Shown: one piece after another, positions 24,521-32,144 of the stretch | Position numbering within the stretch: position 1 is the first letter of the stretch | How the letters are laid out: each line of letters begins with the position of its first letter | DNA from: Pelolinea sp. | GTDB taxonomy: Bacteria > Chloroflexota > Anaerolineae > Anaerolineales > Anaerolineaceae | Assembly (NCBI GenBank): GCA_030692365.1 | Contig: JAUYCC010000007.1 | Location: forward strand, 1 to 33,183 | Length of the DNA: 33,183 bases | Reading direction: 5' to 3' | Position numbers and translations under genes: made by a program | Notes under the pieces: generated by a model | Told to the model about the DNA's origin: nothing | The model's input: only the letters and a program-made list of their open reading frames with translations | Databases searched by the model: none

Positions 24521-25544
24521 AAAATATCCGCACGCGCGAATTCTGGCAATTGAATCCTCCTGTGATGAAACTGCCGCCGCGGTTCTTGAGGACGGTAGCC
24601 GCATTCTTTCCAACGTGGTGGCCACGCAAATTGAACTGCACGCGAAATATGGGGGTGTGTTCCCCGAAATGGCATCACGTCAGCACATCCTGACCATTTA
24701 TCCGGTCGTCGAAGACGCGCTCAACCAGGCACATCTCAGCTTGAAGGAGCTGGATGGTATCGCCGTAACCCGCGGGCCGGGTTTGGCTGGTTCCCTGGTT
24801 GTGGGAATGAACATGGCCAAAGCCCTGGCTTTGGGCAGCAGCCTGCCTTTAATCGGCATTAACCATCTGGAAGGGCATCTTTATTCCGCCTGGATCCGCA
24901 TGGATGAAACCCAGCCATACACACCGCCTGAATTTCCCCTGATCGCCCTGATTGTTTCTGGCGGTCATTCTTCTTTAATACTAATGAAAGGGCACCACGA
25001 ATATGAAAGACTCGGCGCAACACTAGATGACGCTGCCGGCGAAGCCTTTGACAAAGTGGCGCGGTTGCTGGGACTGCCTTACCCTGGTGGTCCATCCATT
25101 CAAAAAGCGGCCGAGCACGGCAGCACGACTGCTTTTGCCTTCCCGCGCGCGCGGCTGGAAGGCACCTGGGATTTTTCTTTCAGTGGATTGAAAACCGCAG
25201 TATTGCGAAAGGTACGCGCTTTTGAAGAGGAAGGGAAGGTTTTGCCGGTAGATGATATGGCTGCCAGTTTTCAGCAGGCGGTGGTAGATGCGCTCACCGA
25301 GAAAACCTTTTTGGCCGCCGAGCAATTCGGCGCGCGCCACATTCTGGTGGCTGGCGGCGTTTCAGCCAACCGGGCGCTGCGTAATGCCTTCACCTCCCAG
25401 ACTCGTTTTCAGGTGCACATTCCTCCGCTCAAATACTGCACCGATAATGCCGCCATGATCGCAGAGGCTGGGTATTTCCGCTTTATCAACGGCCAACGCG
25501 ACCCGTTGGATATGGATGTATTTCCCAACTGGCCGTTGGTCTAA
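24501..25544 (+). CDS. tsaD: tRNA N6-threonylcarbamoyladenosine transferase TsaD
   Basis: Transfers the threonylcarbamoyl group to A37 of tRNAs that read ANN codons, working with TsaB, TsaC and TsaE. The 347-aa protein has the ASKHA start ILAIESSCDETAAAVL and FPEMASRQH. Metal ligands are H122 and H126 in NHLEGH; GGHSSL and AGGVSANRALR follow. The start ATG ATG at 24501-24506 lies inside the end of the M24 gene and has only a weak AAAAGAAAA upstream, so coupling to the upstream gene is likely. The zinc-ribbon gene follows 4 nt after its stop. No partner tsa genes are in the window. Confidence 0.96.
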   Translation: MMNLKAEKYPHARILAIESSCDETAAAVLEDGSRILSNVVATQIELHAKYGGVFPEMASRQHILTIYPVVEDALNQAHLSLKELDGIAVTRGPGLAGSLVVGMNMAKALALGSSLPLIGINHLEGHLYSAWIRMDETQPYTPPEFPLIALIVSGGHSSLILMKGHHEYERLGATLDDAAGEAFDKVARLLGLPYPGGPSIQKAAEHGSTTAFAFPRARLEGTWDFSFSGLKTAVLRKVRAFEEEGKVLPVDDMAASFQQAVVDALTEKTFLAAEQFGARHILVAGGVSANRALRNAFTSQTRFQVHIPPLKYCTDNAAMIAEAGYFRFINGQRDPLDMDVFPNWPLV

Positions 25545-25548
25545 AGAA

Positions 25549-25737
25549 ATGAATATCTGGAAAGACATTATTAATAAAGCGGTCAAAAAAGAGCCGGAGA
25601 GTAAGAAACCAAGTTCCAGCGAAAATAAAACCGGATTAATTTGCCCGCGCTGTAAGCAAACCAGGATGGAGTATGATGGGCTGCTCAACTTGGGCTGCAA
25701 AGCGTGTGGTTATGAGATTGCCGGAAGCTACACCTGA
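25549..25737 (+). CDS. Small zinc-ribbon protein
   Basis: A 62-aa protein with a basic, hydrophilic N-terminal half and a C-terminal zinc ribbon formed by two CxxC knuckles, CPRC and CKAC, about 18 residues apart. The domain end YEIAGSYT suggests a compact ribbon of the kind seen in many small uncharacterised proteins. ATG at 25549 lies 4 nt after the tsaD stop; an earlier in-frame ATG at 25516 would be inside tsaD. Coupled translation and the cysteine pattern support a real gene. Function unknown. Confidence 0.7.
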   Translation: MNIWKDIINKAVKKEPESKKPSSSENKTGLICPRCKQTRMEYDGLLNLGCKACGYEIAGSYT

Positions 25738-25779
25738 TAAAGAATCTTTTCCTCGGTGAGGATATCAGAAAGGAATTTT

Positions 25780-26193
25780 ATGGATGCGAAAGTAATATGG
25801 AAAAATAAAATGAGTTTTGATGGATCCGCAGATTCGGGATTTTCGGTACCTTTAGGCACAGTACTTGATGTTGGCGGCGATAATGACGGTTTCCGGCCAA
25901 TGGAGTTAATCGCGGTCGGAATCGCCGGCTGCACAGCTATGGACGTCATTTCCATCCTGCAGAAGAAGCACCAGGAAGTCACAAGTTTTGAGGTACGCGT
26001 ACACGCGGAACGCGCGACAGAACACCCCAAGGTGTTTACCCATTTGACCATTGAATATGTAATTGGCGGAAAAAACCTTTTGAAAGATGCTGTGGAACGC
26101 GCTGTTGAATTATCAGGGACAAAATACTGTTCCGCGCAGGCCATGTTTAAGAAAGTCGCACCGATGGATTTGAAGATCACTTACCTGGAGTAA
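25780..26193 (+). CDS. OsmC/Ohr-family protein
   Basis: A 137-aa cytoplasmic thiol peroxidase-like protein. The two redox cysteines expected in the family are present: C51 in GIAGCTAMD and C117 in TKYCSAQAM. RPMELIAVG, just before the first, is also typical. Members of the OsmC branch reduce organic hydroperoxides; this shorter YhfA-like form is less well defined. The ATG at 25780 has AAAGGAA 4 nt upstream, better than the GTG at 25756. It is followed 2 nt later by the next gene. It adds a thiol-stress function to the operon, together with msrAB elsewhere in the window. Confidence 0.9.
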   Translation: MDAKVIWKNKMSFDGSADSGFSVPLGTVLDVGGDNDGFRPMELIAVGIAGCTAMDVISILQKKHQEVTSFEVRVHAERATEHPKVFTHLTIEYVIGGKNLLKDAVERAVELSGTKYCSAQAMFKKVAPMDLKITYLE

Positions 26194-26195
26194 TT

Positions 26196-26582
26196 GTGTC
26201 AGACAAATCTATCGTCCAAAGGATGTTTATCAAACCGGGCTATACCCTGGTGATATTGAACGCACCGCAGAGGTATTTGGAGAAGATCGGCGATTTGCCG
26301 GAAAATGTCACCATCCGTACAAACCTGGTTTCCGGTGCGGATATCATCCAGTTTTTTACAAAATCCCAGGCAGAGCTGAAAGAAAATTACCCGGCTCTGA
26401 AGCATGCCTTGAAAGGCGACGGCAGCCTTTGGGTGACTTACCCTAAAGGTACTTCCAAAGTGGGGACAGATATCAATCGGGATATCATCTGGAAGATTGG
26501 TGAAGAATTCGGATTAAAGCCTGTGGCGATGGTCTCGATTGATTCGATCTGGGTTTCTTTGAGGATGAAGAAGGCAGACTAG
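26196..26582 (+). CDS. DUF3052-like small protein
   Basis: A 128-aa soluble protein resembling DUF3052: an N-terminal IKPGYTLVILNAPQRYLEKIG, a central segment DIIQFFTKSQAEL, then GSLWVTYPKGTSKVGTDI and DSIWVSLRMKK at the C-terminus. No catalytic motif is known for the family. Start is GTG at 26196 with GGAG 5 nt upstream, 2 nt after the osmC stop. It is the last gene of the selA operon. Its TAG overlaps the stop codon of the convergent hydrolase in the sequence CTAG, and no terminator separates them. Confidence 0.8.
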   Translation: MSDKSIVQRMFIKPGYTLVILNAPQRYLEKIGDLPENVTIRTNLVSGADIIQFFTKSQAELKENYPALKHALKGDGSLWVTYPKGTSKVGTDINRDIIWKIGEEFGLKPVAMVSIDSIWVSLRMKKAD

Positions 26583-27526
26583 CTTACCGAGTTATTATTC
26601 CCGAGAAAATCAATTATTATCGGATTAACTAAATCTGGTTGTTCATAATGCGGGATGTGTCCCGCATTTTTTATTGTATGGAAGTGCATTTGGGGAATTA
26701 GGCTTTCCAGCTGGCGCATATCCTCCCTGCTGATGGTCTGGTCATGCTCACCCCATATACCCAAAACGGGCAAACTGGTTTTGCCAATTACCCGGTAATC
26801 TAATTCCGGGAACATATTTCTTACGTTTCTGAAAGTTGAGAGGATCGCTCGGCTGAAACCCTTATATCGCATCTGATCCTTATATCTGGTTTCCCAATCC
26901 GAAAATCGTTCGGGTTTGTAAAAGTCGAGCGATTGGGATTTCGGTAGCACGAATGGTGCCACATAAAAAGCCATCAGCAACTCACCCACAATCGGAAAAT
27001 TGAGTGCCTGGAATTTACCTAATACCGCGTTAGTTACCAGCGGATCAATGAGTGTTAAAGACTGAACGAGCTCAGAAAATTGGTTGGCAAATCCTGCAAC
27101 GACAGGCCCACCATATGACAGCCCGACAAGGTGCACAGGTTCCTTAATCTCCAGTGCGGTTAGCAATTGGCTGAGCTGAGTCACGCATAACTGAATATTG
27201 TATGCTGTCTGGGGCCTGTCTGAAAAGCCGCGCCCGAAAAGGTCAAAGCATAACACCCTGAATCCGGCGCCAGCCAGCGCTTCAAAGGTCGGATCCCAGA
27301 TGTAATACGGTGTGGAAAAGCCGTGCACAAGAACAACTACGGGCGCTTTTGCATCTCCCTGAATTTCAAAATGAGTTACCCCTGTGGGTAGAGGGATGAA
27401 TTGCCCCTGCAGCGATAAACGCCTTTATTCATTAAGGTCAATAATTTCTATATGGAATATAACTCTAAATAAAAGATAGACAATAAGGATAAGAATAAAA
27501 ATCAAAACATGAAATAGAAAGGCCAT
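26579..27526 (-). pseudogene. Alpha/beta hydrolase interrupted by an in-frame TAA after its membrane anchor
   Basis: The catalytic part is intact: oxyanion motif VHGFS, nucleophile Ser in VGLSYGG (codon 137 counted from the ATG at 27526), Asp in GEHDQ and His in NAGHIPHYE. The continuous frame from a GTG at 27328 gives 249 aa but cuts into the strand VVVLVHGF. Upstream in the same frame is a good domain start, FIPLPTGVTHFEIQGDAKAP. Before it a TAA (27427-27425) follows a strongly hydrophobic stretch beginning MAFLFHVLIFILILIVYLLF from the ATG at 27526. Anchored hydrolases of this type are about 300-320 aa, and the joined frame is 315 codons. The parts before and after the TAA share one frame, so a substitution rather than an indel is likely. 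It may be a recent pseudogene, a sequence error, or expressed as a soluble fragment. Confidence 0.75.
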
Positions 27527-27577
27527 TTGCAGTGAAATTTTTCTCAGCTTCCCAGTTAAAAGCGACGGATATGTAAA

Positions 27578-28363
27578 TTACTTATGCTGACCCTGGAATT
27601 GTTTCTTTATCAGGCGGGTTGCCATGCGGAGCATCCCCCCGTAGCTAAACCTGACCCCATTCTTGGTATTGCTTAGAATTTTTTCTGCCAACCATTCCGC
27701 GACGACCTCAGGTTTTTCGGATATTATGGCAAAAATCCCTTTGACTTTTTCCCAATCTTCACGCCTGTTGAGGTATTGCCCTGTAACCATCTCGGTCAGC
27801 ATCATTCCGGGTTGTATCGCCCCGATATTAATCTGTGCCTTATCAATCTCTGTAAAAATTGAATCATTGAAATAGCGTAATCCGGCTTTTGTTGACCCAT
27901 AAATGGAAAGGCCTTTAACCCCGCGCCTTCCCTGAGCCCCCATGCCTTCCATGTTGTAAAGCGCGCCGGACCCTTGCCGGAGAAAGCCGGATATGGCAAC
28001 TTTGGTGCCGAATATCTCGCCCAGCATATTCGTTTTAACCACGCATTCGATTTCTTCCGCAGACAGGTCCCAGGGTGGATTCTGGGTATTTGAAATCCCG
28101 GCGTTATTAATCCAGATATTAACCGACCCAAATTTCTCCACGGATTTTTCCCAGAGCCTATTTAGCTGGTCGTATTCGGTCACATCACAGGCATATCCAG
28201 CAATTTTTTCAGATGAAAATTCGTTTTGTAGGTGTTCGATAGCAACATCAACCGAATTTTGTTTACGGCCGCTGATGACAACCCTGCATCCTCGCTTTAA
28301 GAAAGCGCGCGCTAAAGCAAATCCAATTCCCCTGGTGCTGCCTGTGATGATGATGGTTTTCAT
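27578..28363 (-). CDS. Short-chain dehydrogenase/reductase, NYC1/NOL-like
   Basis: A 261-aa classical-length SDR. The NAD(P)-binding TGSTRGIG (7-14) and NNAG (86-89) are present, with catalytic Y155 and K159 in YGSTK. The catalytic-Ser region is unusual: LYNMEGMGAQGRRG instead of a phrase such as INISS. That form, with YGSTKAGLRYF and QPGMMLTEM, resembles the chlorophyll b reductases NOL and NYC1 and their bacterial relatives; the comparison is from memory. Nothing else here points to phototrophy, so the substrate is probably different. It lies 51 nt after dinG and 51 nt before the interrupted hydrolase. A TATAAT box lies about 36 nt before its ATG, so it may have its own promoter. Confidence 0.85.
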   Translation of the reverse strand: MKTIIITGSTRGIGFALARAFLKRGCRVVISGRKQNSVDVAIEHLQNEFSSEKIAGYACDVTEYDQLNRLWEKSVEKFGSVNIWINNAGISNTQNPPWDLSAEEIECVVKTNMLGEIFGTKVAISGFLRQGSGALYNMEGMGAQGRRGVKGLSIYGSTKAGLRYFNDSIFTEIDKAQINIGAIQPGMMLTEMVTGQYLNRREDWEKVKGIFAIISEKPEVVAEWLAEKILSNTKNGVRFSYGGMLRMATRLIKKQFQGQHK

Positions 28364-28414
28364 AGAGACTTCAAAGATAATATTTGTAAGCCCGCATTAT
28401 ATCGCAGCCATCTA

Positions 28415-31243
28415 TTAAGTATTTTCTTTAAAAAGGTTTTTGTTTTTCAATGTTAACCACCGTTTAGCTGCTTCAGGCAAGTCCTCAATCGTACTCTCTA
28501 CCAAGTGGCAATTGGGAACTGATTGCAGGAAAAGCTGGCCGTATTGTTTTGAGCGCACCCGCCGGTCGAGTACCGCCACCACCCCGCGGTCGGACTGGGT
28601 GCGGATCAGGCGCCCAAACCCCTGCCTGAATCGCAATATAGCTTCAGGCAGTGTGTATTCGCTGAACGCGTTCTCAAAGGTTTCCGAGCGAGACTGAATG
28701 ATGGGGTCGTTGGGAACATCAAAGGGCAGCTTGACGATCATTAATACTGAAAGTGCTTCACCAGGCACATCCACCCCTTCCCAGAAAGAGCGCGTACCGA
28801 GGAGCACCGCACGTTCTGTTTCTCTAAATGAATCCAATAATGAGGTTGGTGAAGCGCCCGTGCCCTGTTCAAACACCTGAACCTTTTCTTTTGCGAGTAA
28901 CGGTGAAATCACCCGTGAGGTTTCCAGTAGTTGCCTATACGAAGTAAAAAGCACCAGCATGCGCCCGCCTGTGGCTTTTGCGGTTTGCAGAACCGCCCTT
29001 TCCACATAGCGCTGGTAATTTTTATAGTCAATTGGTTCAGGCATGTCCGTCGGCAAAAAAAGCAGCGCTGAATTTTCATAATCAAAAGGAGAGCCAAGGA
29101 TCAATTCATCCGCTTCATCAGCATTTAAGCGCGAACGGATATATTCAAAGTTGTTGTTTGCGGTCAGGGTCGCGGAGGTGATGATAACGCAATCTTTGGT
29201 ATGCCACAAAGCGCTTTCCATCAAAGGGCCAATATGCAGCGGCGCGAAATTAAGTGAGAGGCTGTTGTATTTGGCATCCTGTTCAATCCAGTAAATGGTG
29301 TTGGCATCCAGTTCAAAGACCAACGCGCTGATATGTTCGTGAATCTCTTTCAACCTGTGCACCGTGCTAGTCAGATCGCCTGTGACATCTTCCATTTCAT
29401 CTTTGCCAGCCAGAGGTTCATCTCCCATATCGCGCAGCAGGTTGTCCAACAGCCGCATCAGTGATTCCATAGGCTGGGAGGCGTCATCCCATGTAATTTC
29501 AATATCATCCCATTTGGGCTGGTGGCTCGTGGCGGGCACCACGCGTACCTGCTGGCCGTAATCGCCCACCTCTCCGCCGTCGCGTTCCTGGACCATAAAT
29601 TCATCAATCGCGGTAAAGAACTTGCGGGTATCATTCTCGGCGCGATAAGCCAAATCAGTAGCTTTCTCTATTGCAGTGGTGACTGATGCGTAATCGGAGG
29701 GTTTCAGCAGCCGCTGCAGAATTGAAGAAACTCGCCCCAGAATGCCGCTGGCAGAGCCGCCCAGCTCATCAAACAGGCGCTCAACCTCAACGCGCGTTAC
29801 ACGGTAACTAAGCGCGCCGGTTGAAGCATCCTCGATGTGATGGCCTTCATCTACAATCAGGTATTTGTATTCAGGCAGAACGCGGTGGTTGGCGACTACA
29901 TCCGAAAGCAACAGGGCGTGGTTCACCACCACAATATGTGCTCCAAGCGCTGCCTGGCGCGCTTTGAAATATGGGCAGACCCCGCCCATGCGGTTCAGGC
30001 AAACTTCCGCACTGCAAAGTTCGTCCTGGGCTGAAAGCCGCGACCAGACTTCCTTTTCCGCGGGACCGGTGAGGTTCACTTCAGCAAGTTCACCGCTGCC
30101 ACCCTGCTCCAGCCAAACCAGCACTTTGGCCATCAGCCGCAATTCGTTGGCGTCTCGCGGTTTGCGGTGGCGCAATGCTTCCAGCCTGCGCGGACAAAGG
30201 TAATTGATGCGCCCTTTCAGCACACTCGCACGCAAGTTCAGTCCTAATGCGCGTTTGACATCCGGGATGTCCTTTTTGATCAGTTGGTCCTGCAAGTTAA
30301 GCGTATTGGTTGAAATCACCACACGCGTGTTATTACGCGTTGACCACAAGGCCGCAGGCACCAGGTAAGCGTAGGATTTGCCAATGCCGGTGCCCGCTTC
30401 CACCATCAGATGCTGGCTGTTGGAGAGCGCTCCTGCGACCGCCTGAAGCATTTCAACCTGCTCATTGCGGCTTTCGAAATTTTCAAGATAAGTTGAAAAA
30501 GGACCCCCGGGGCTCAGAATTGCGGTGGTTTCCTCGATATCCAGAGGAAGGAGCTCCGGGTTGGGTTTAAGCGGTTGGGCTAACAATTCAGAAGGCGCTT
30601 CAAATAGCACGCCGTACTCTTTTTGGGTTGTCTGTCTCGCGGGAATCGGTCCTTTGGTGCGTCCTTTTAACACTTCGCTGAAAAACCAGCGGCCGTCCCA
30701 ACTCAGGTTAAGGGATGCCTGCACGATTTCTGCCAGCAAGTGCAACGGTAATTCACCCACCAAATCATGAAGTTTTCTAAAAACCGCCATTGTAGCTTCC
30801 GCGTCATCTTTGGCACGGTGCGGATTAAGATTGGACACACCAAAACGATTAACCAAGGCGCTCAGACTATACCGCGGAGCAGTAGGCAAAAGCACCGCAG
30901 CAATCTCAAAGGTATCATTGACCGGATTAAGGTCAAAATTCTGGTGAACCTTGAGAAAGGAAAGATCGAAGGATATATTATGCCCAACAACAGGCAAATC
31001 ACCCACAAAATCCGCGAAATCCTGAATGACCGCCTTGATCGGTGGCGCGTTTATCACCATTTCATTGGTGATACTGGTTAACTGTGTAATAACAGTCGGT
31101 ATAGGCCGCTGAGGGTTGATGAGTGATTGCCAGGTTCCGGTGATTTTCTCCCCATCAAAACTAACCGCGCCGATTTCGATGATGGCATCGCGGCGCGGGT
31201 CCAGACCGGTGGTTTCAATATCAAGGGAGACGATGGGATACAT
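28415..31243 (-). CDS. DinG-type XPD-like helicase fused to a DnaQ-like exonuclease
   Basis: A 942-aa fusion. Residues 1-165 are a DEDDh 3'-5' exonuclease: D8 and E10 in SLDIETTG, D93 in HNISFDLSF, and H142/D147 in HRAKDDAEA. The rest is a superfamily 2 helicase with Walker A GTGIGKS (284-290), DEGH box (465-468), SFWEGVDVPGE and a motif VI region RFRQGFGRLIR. Four cysteines (350, 410, 415, 423) sit where XPD/DinG enzymes bind a 4Fe-4S cluster. The arrangement matches the dinG-related class, in which some members lack the cluster. Likely roles are R-loop or damaged-DNA processing. The ATG has no Shine-Dalgarno sequence and lies 7 nt from a TATAAT box, so the mRNA is probably leaderless. Confidence 0.93.
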   Translation of the reverse strand: MYPIVSLDIETTGLDPRRDAIIEIGAVSFDGEKITGTWQSLINPQRPIPTVITQLTSITNEMVINAPPIKAVIQDFADFVGDLPVVGHNISFDLSFLKVHQNFDLNPVNDTFEIAAVLLPTAPRYSLSALVNRFGVSNLNPHRAKDDAEATMAVFRKLHDLVGELPLHLLAEIVQASLNLSWDGRWFFSEVLKGRTKGPIPARQTTQKEYGVLFEAPSELLAQPLKPNPELLPLDIEETTAILSPGGPFSTYLENFESRNEQVEMLQAVAGALSNSQHLMVEAGTGIGKSYAYLVPAALWSTRNNTRVVISTNTLNLQDQLIKKDIPDVKRALGLNLRASVLKGRINYLCPRRLEALRHRKPRDANELRLMAKVLVWLEQGGSGELAEVNLTGPAEKEVWSRLSAQDELCSAEVCLNRMGGVCPYFKARQAALGAHIVVVNHALLLSDVVANHRVLPEYKYLIVDEGHHIEDASTGALSYRVTRVEVERLFDELGGSASGILGRVSSILQRLLKPSDYASVTTAIEKATDLAYRAENDTRKFFTAIDEFMVQERDGGEVGDYGQQVRVVPATSHQPKWDDIEITWDDASQPMESLMRLLDNLLRDMGDEPLAGKDEMEDVTGDLTSTVHRLKEIHEHISALVFELDANTIYWIEQDAKYNSLSLNFAPLHIGPLMESALWHTKDCVIITSATLTANNNFEYIRSRLNADEADELILGSPFDYENSALLFLPTDMPEPIDYKNYQRYVERAVLQTAKATGGRMLVLFTSYRQLLETSRVISPLLAKEKVQVFEQGTGASPTSLLDSFRETERAVLLGTRSFWEGVDVPGEALSVLMIVKLPFDVPNDPIIQSRSETFENAFSEYTLPEAILRFRQGFGRLIRTQSDRGVVAVLDRRVRSKQYGQLFLQSVPNCHLVESTIEDLPEAAKRWLTLKNKNLFKENT

Positions 31244-31250
31244 TCGGGGG

Positions 31251-31259
31251 ATTATACCA
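31251..31259 (-). promoter_or_regulatory. Extended -10 promoter of dinG, leaderless type
   Basis: On the minus strand TGGTATAAT (31259-31251) ends 7 nt before the ATG at 31243. Transcription would start at or within 1-2 nt of the ATG. The sequence between, CCCCCGA, cannot pair with the 16S rRNA tail. The -35 position (TGCTCT) is poor. Confidence 0.6.
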
Positions 31260-31337
31260 GAGGGGTGTTTTTAAGAGCATTAGAGCGGCTTAATTAATAA
31301 CCGTTGGGAATAGAAATCCCTTTTTATGATTCTCCTG

Positions 31338-31366
31338 TTGACTTAAGCCTCTGACTTGAGTATAAC
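31338..31366 (+). promoter_or_regulatory. Promoter of the YczE-like gene
   Basis: TTGACT (31338-31343) and TATAAC (31361-31366) are exactly 17 nt apart. The start point would be near 31373, leaving a leader of about 50 nt with AAAGG before the ATG at 31426. Confidence 0.65.
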
Positions 31367-31425
31367 TTGCGCTCATATTGTTTCAACAATTCCTGCAAGC
31401 AATCATCTCATAAAGGCAAACAGCA

Positions 31426-32091
31426 ATGAAAAATATTATCAGTAAGATTGCGCGATTAATGGTTGGGTACTTCTTGTACGGGCTTGGGATTGTACTGACC
31501 GTCAACGCGAATCAAGGCCTCGCGCCATGGAGCGTATTTCACCAGGGATTATCCCTTCAGCTTAATATCACCATGGGCGTTGCCACCCAGGTCGTTGGCA
31601 TCGTGATTTTAGTTTTTGATTTCATTTTTGGAGAACGGTTGGGCTGGGGCACTATCGGCAATGTAATTTTCATCGGTACATTTATTGACATGTTCATGTT
31701 AAACAACTGGATCCCAATTCCGAATAATATAGCGGTCAGTTACGGGATGATGGTGGTCGGCATGGCAGTAATGGCTTTGGCCACTTACTCTTATCTGAGC
31801 GCGCAACTCGGAGCAGGTCCCAGGGACGGCCTAATGATTGCCATGACAAAACGGATCAATTTATCCATTGGATTGATCAGAAATCTGATTGAAGTTGTCG
31901 TTTTAGTCGCGGGCTTTTTTATGGGCGGATCGGTAGGATTAGGTACTTTGGTCATGGCAATCCTCTTTGGCCGGTTTATCCAACTGACATTCAAGTTGTT
32001 TAAATTTGACGTCCGGCAGGTTAAACACCGTTACATCGACCAGGATTTCGCGTTGATATTCAACCGCCTGAAAAACGGAAAATCAGAATAA
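31426..32091 (+). CDS. YczE/YyaS/YitT-family membrane protein
   Basis: A 221-aa protein with about five hydrophobic segments. The phrases GYFLYGLGIVLTVNANQGLAPWSVFHQGLS and GAGPRDGLMIAMTKR are typical of the YczE-like group; YczE is required for production of some secondary metabolites in Bacillus, but its mechanism is not known. The C-terminal 30 residues are basic and cytoplasmic. It stands alone with a clear promoter at 31338-31366. The IS30 element begins 30 nt downstream of its stop, so any native downstream sequence has been displaced. Confidence 0.85.
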   Translation: MKNIISKIARLMVGYFLYGLGIVLTVNANQGLAPWSVFHQGLSLQLNITMGVATQVVGIVILVFDFIFGERLGWGTIGNVIFIGTFIDMFMLNNWIPIPNNIAVSYGMMVVGMAVMALATYSYLSAQLGAGPRDGLMIAMTKRINLSIGLIRNLIEVVVLVAGFFMGGSVGLGTLVMAILFGRFIQLTFKLFKFDVRQVKHRYIDQDFALIFNRLKNGKSE

Positions 32092-32120
32092 GGATTATTA
32101 AATCAAGTCTTTATGAGCTT

Positions 32121-32144
32121 GAATTCAAGTCTTAAGTGCAACTT
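32121..32144 (+). repeat. Left inverted repeat of the IS30 element
   Basis: Begins GAATTCAAGT and ends AAGTGCAACTT. It includes the transposase stop codon at 32125-32127. Confidence 0.7.

Noticed and set aside
27993-28418. 141-codon plus-strand open frame opposite the SDR
   Set aside because: Shadow of the SDR; no recognisable motif, and the SDR motifs fix the coding strand.
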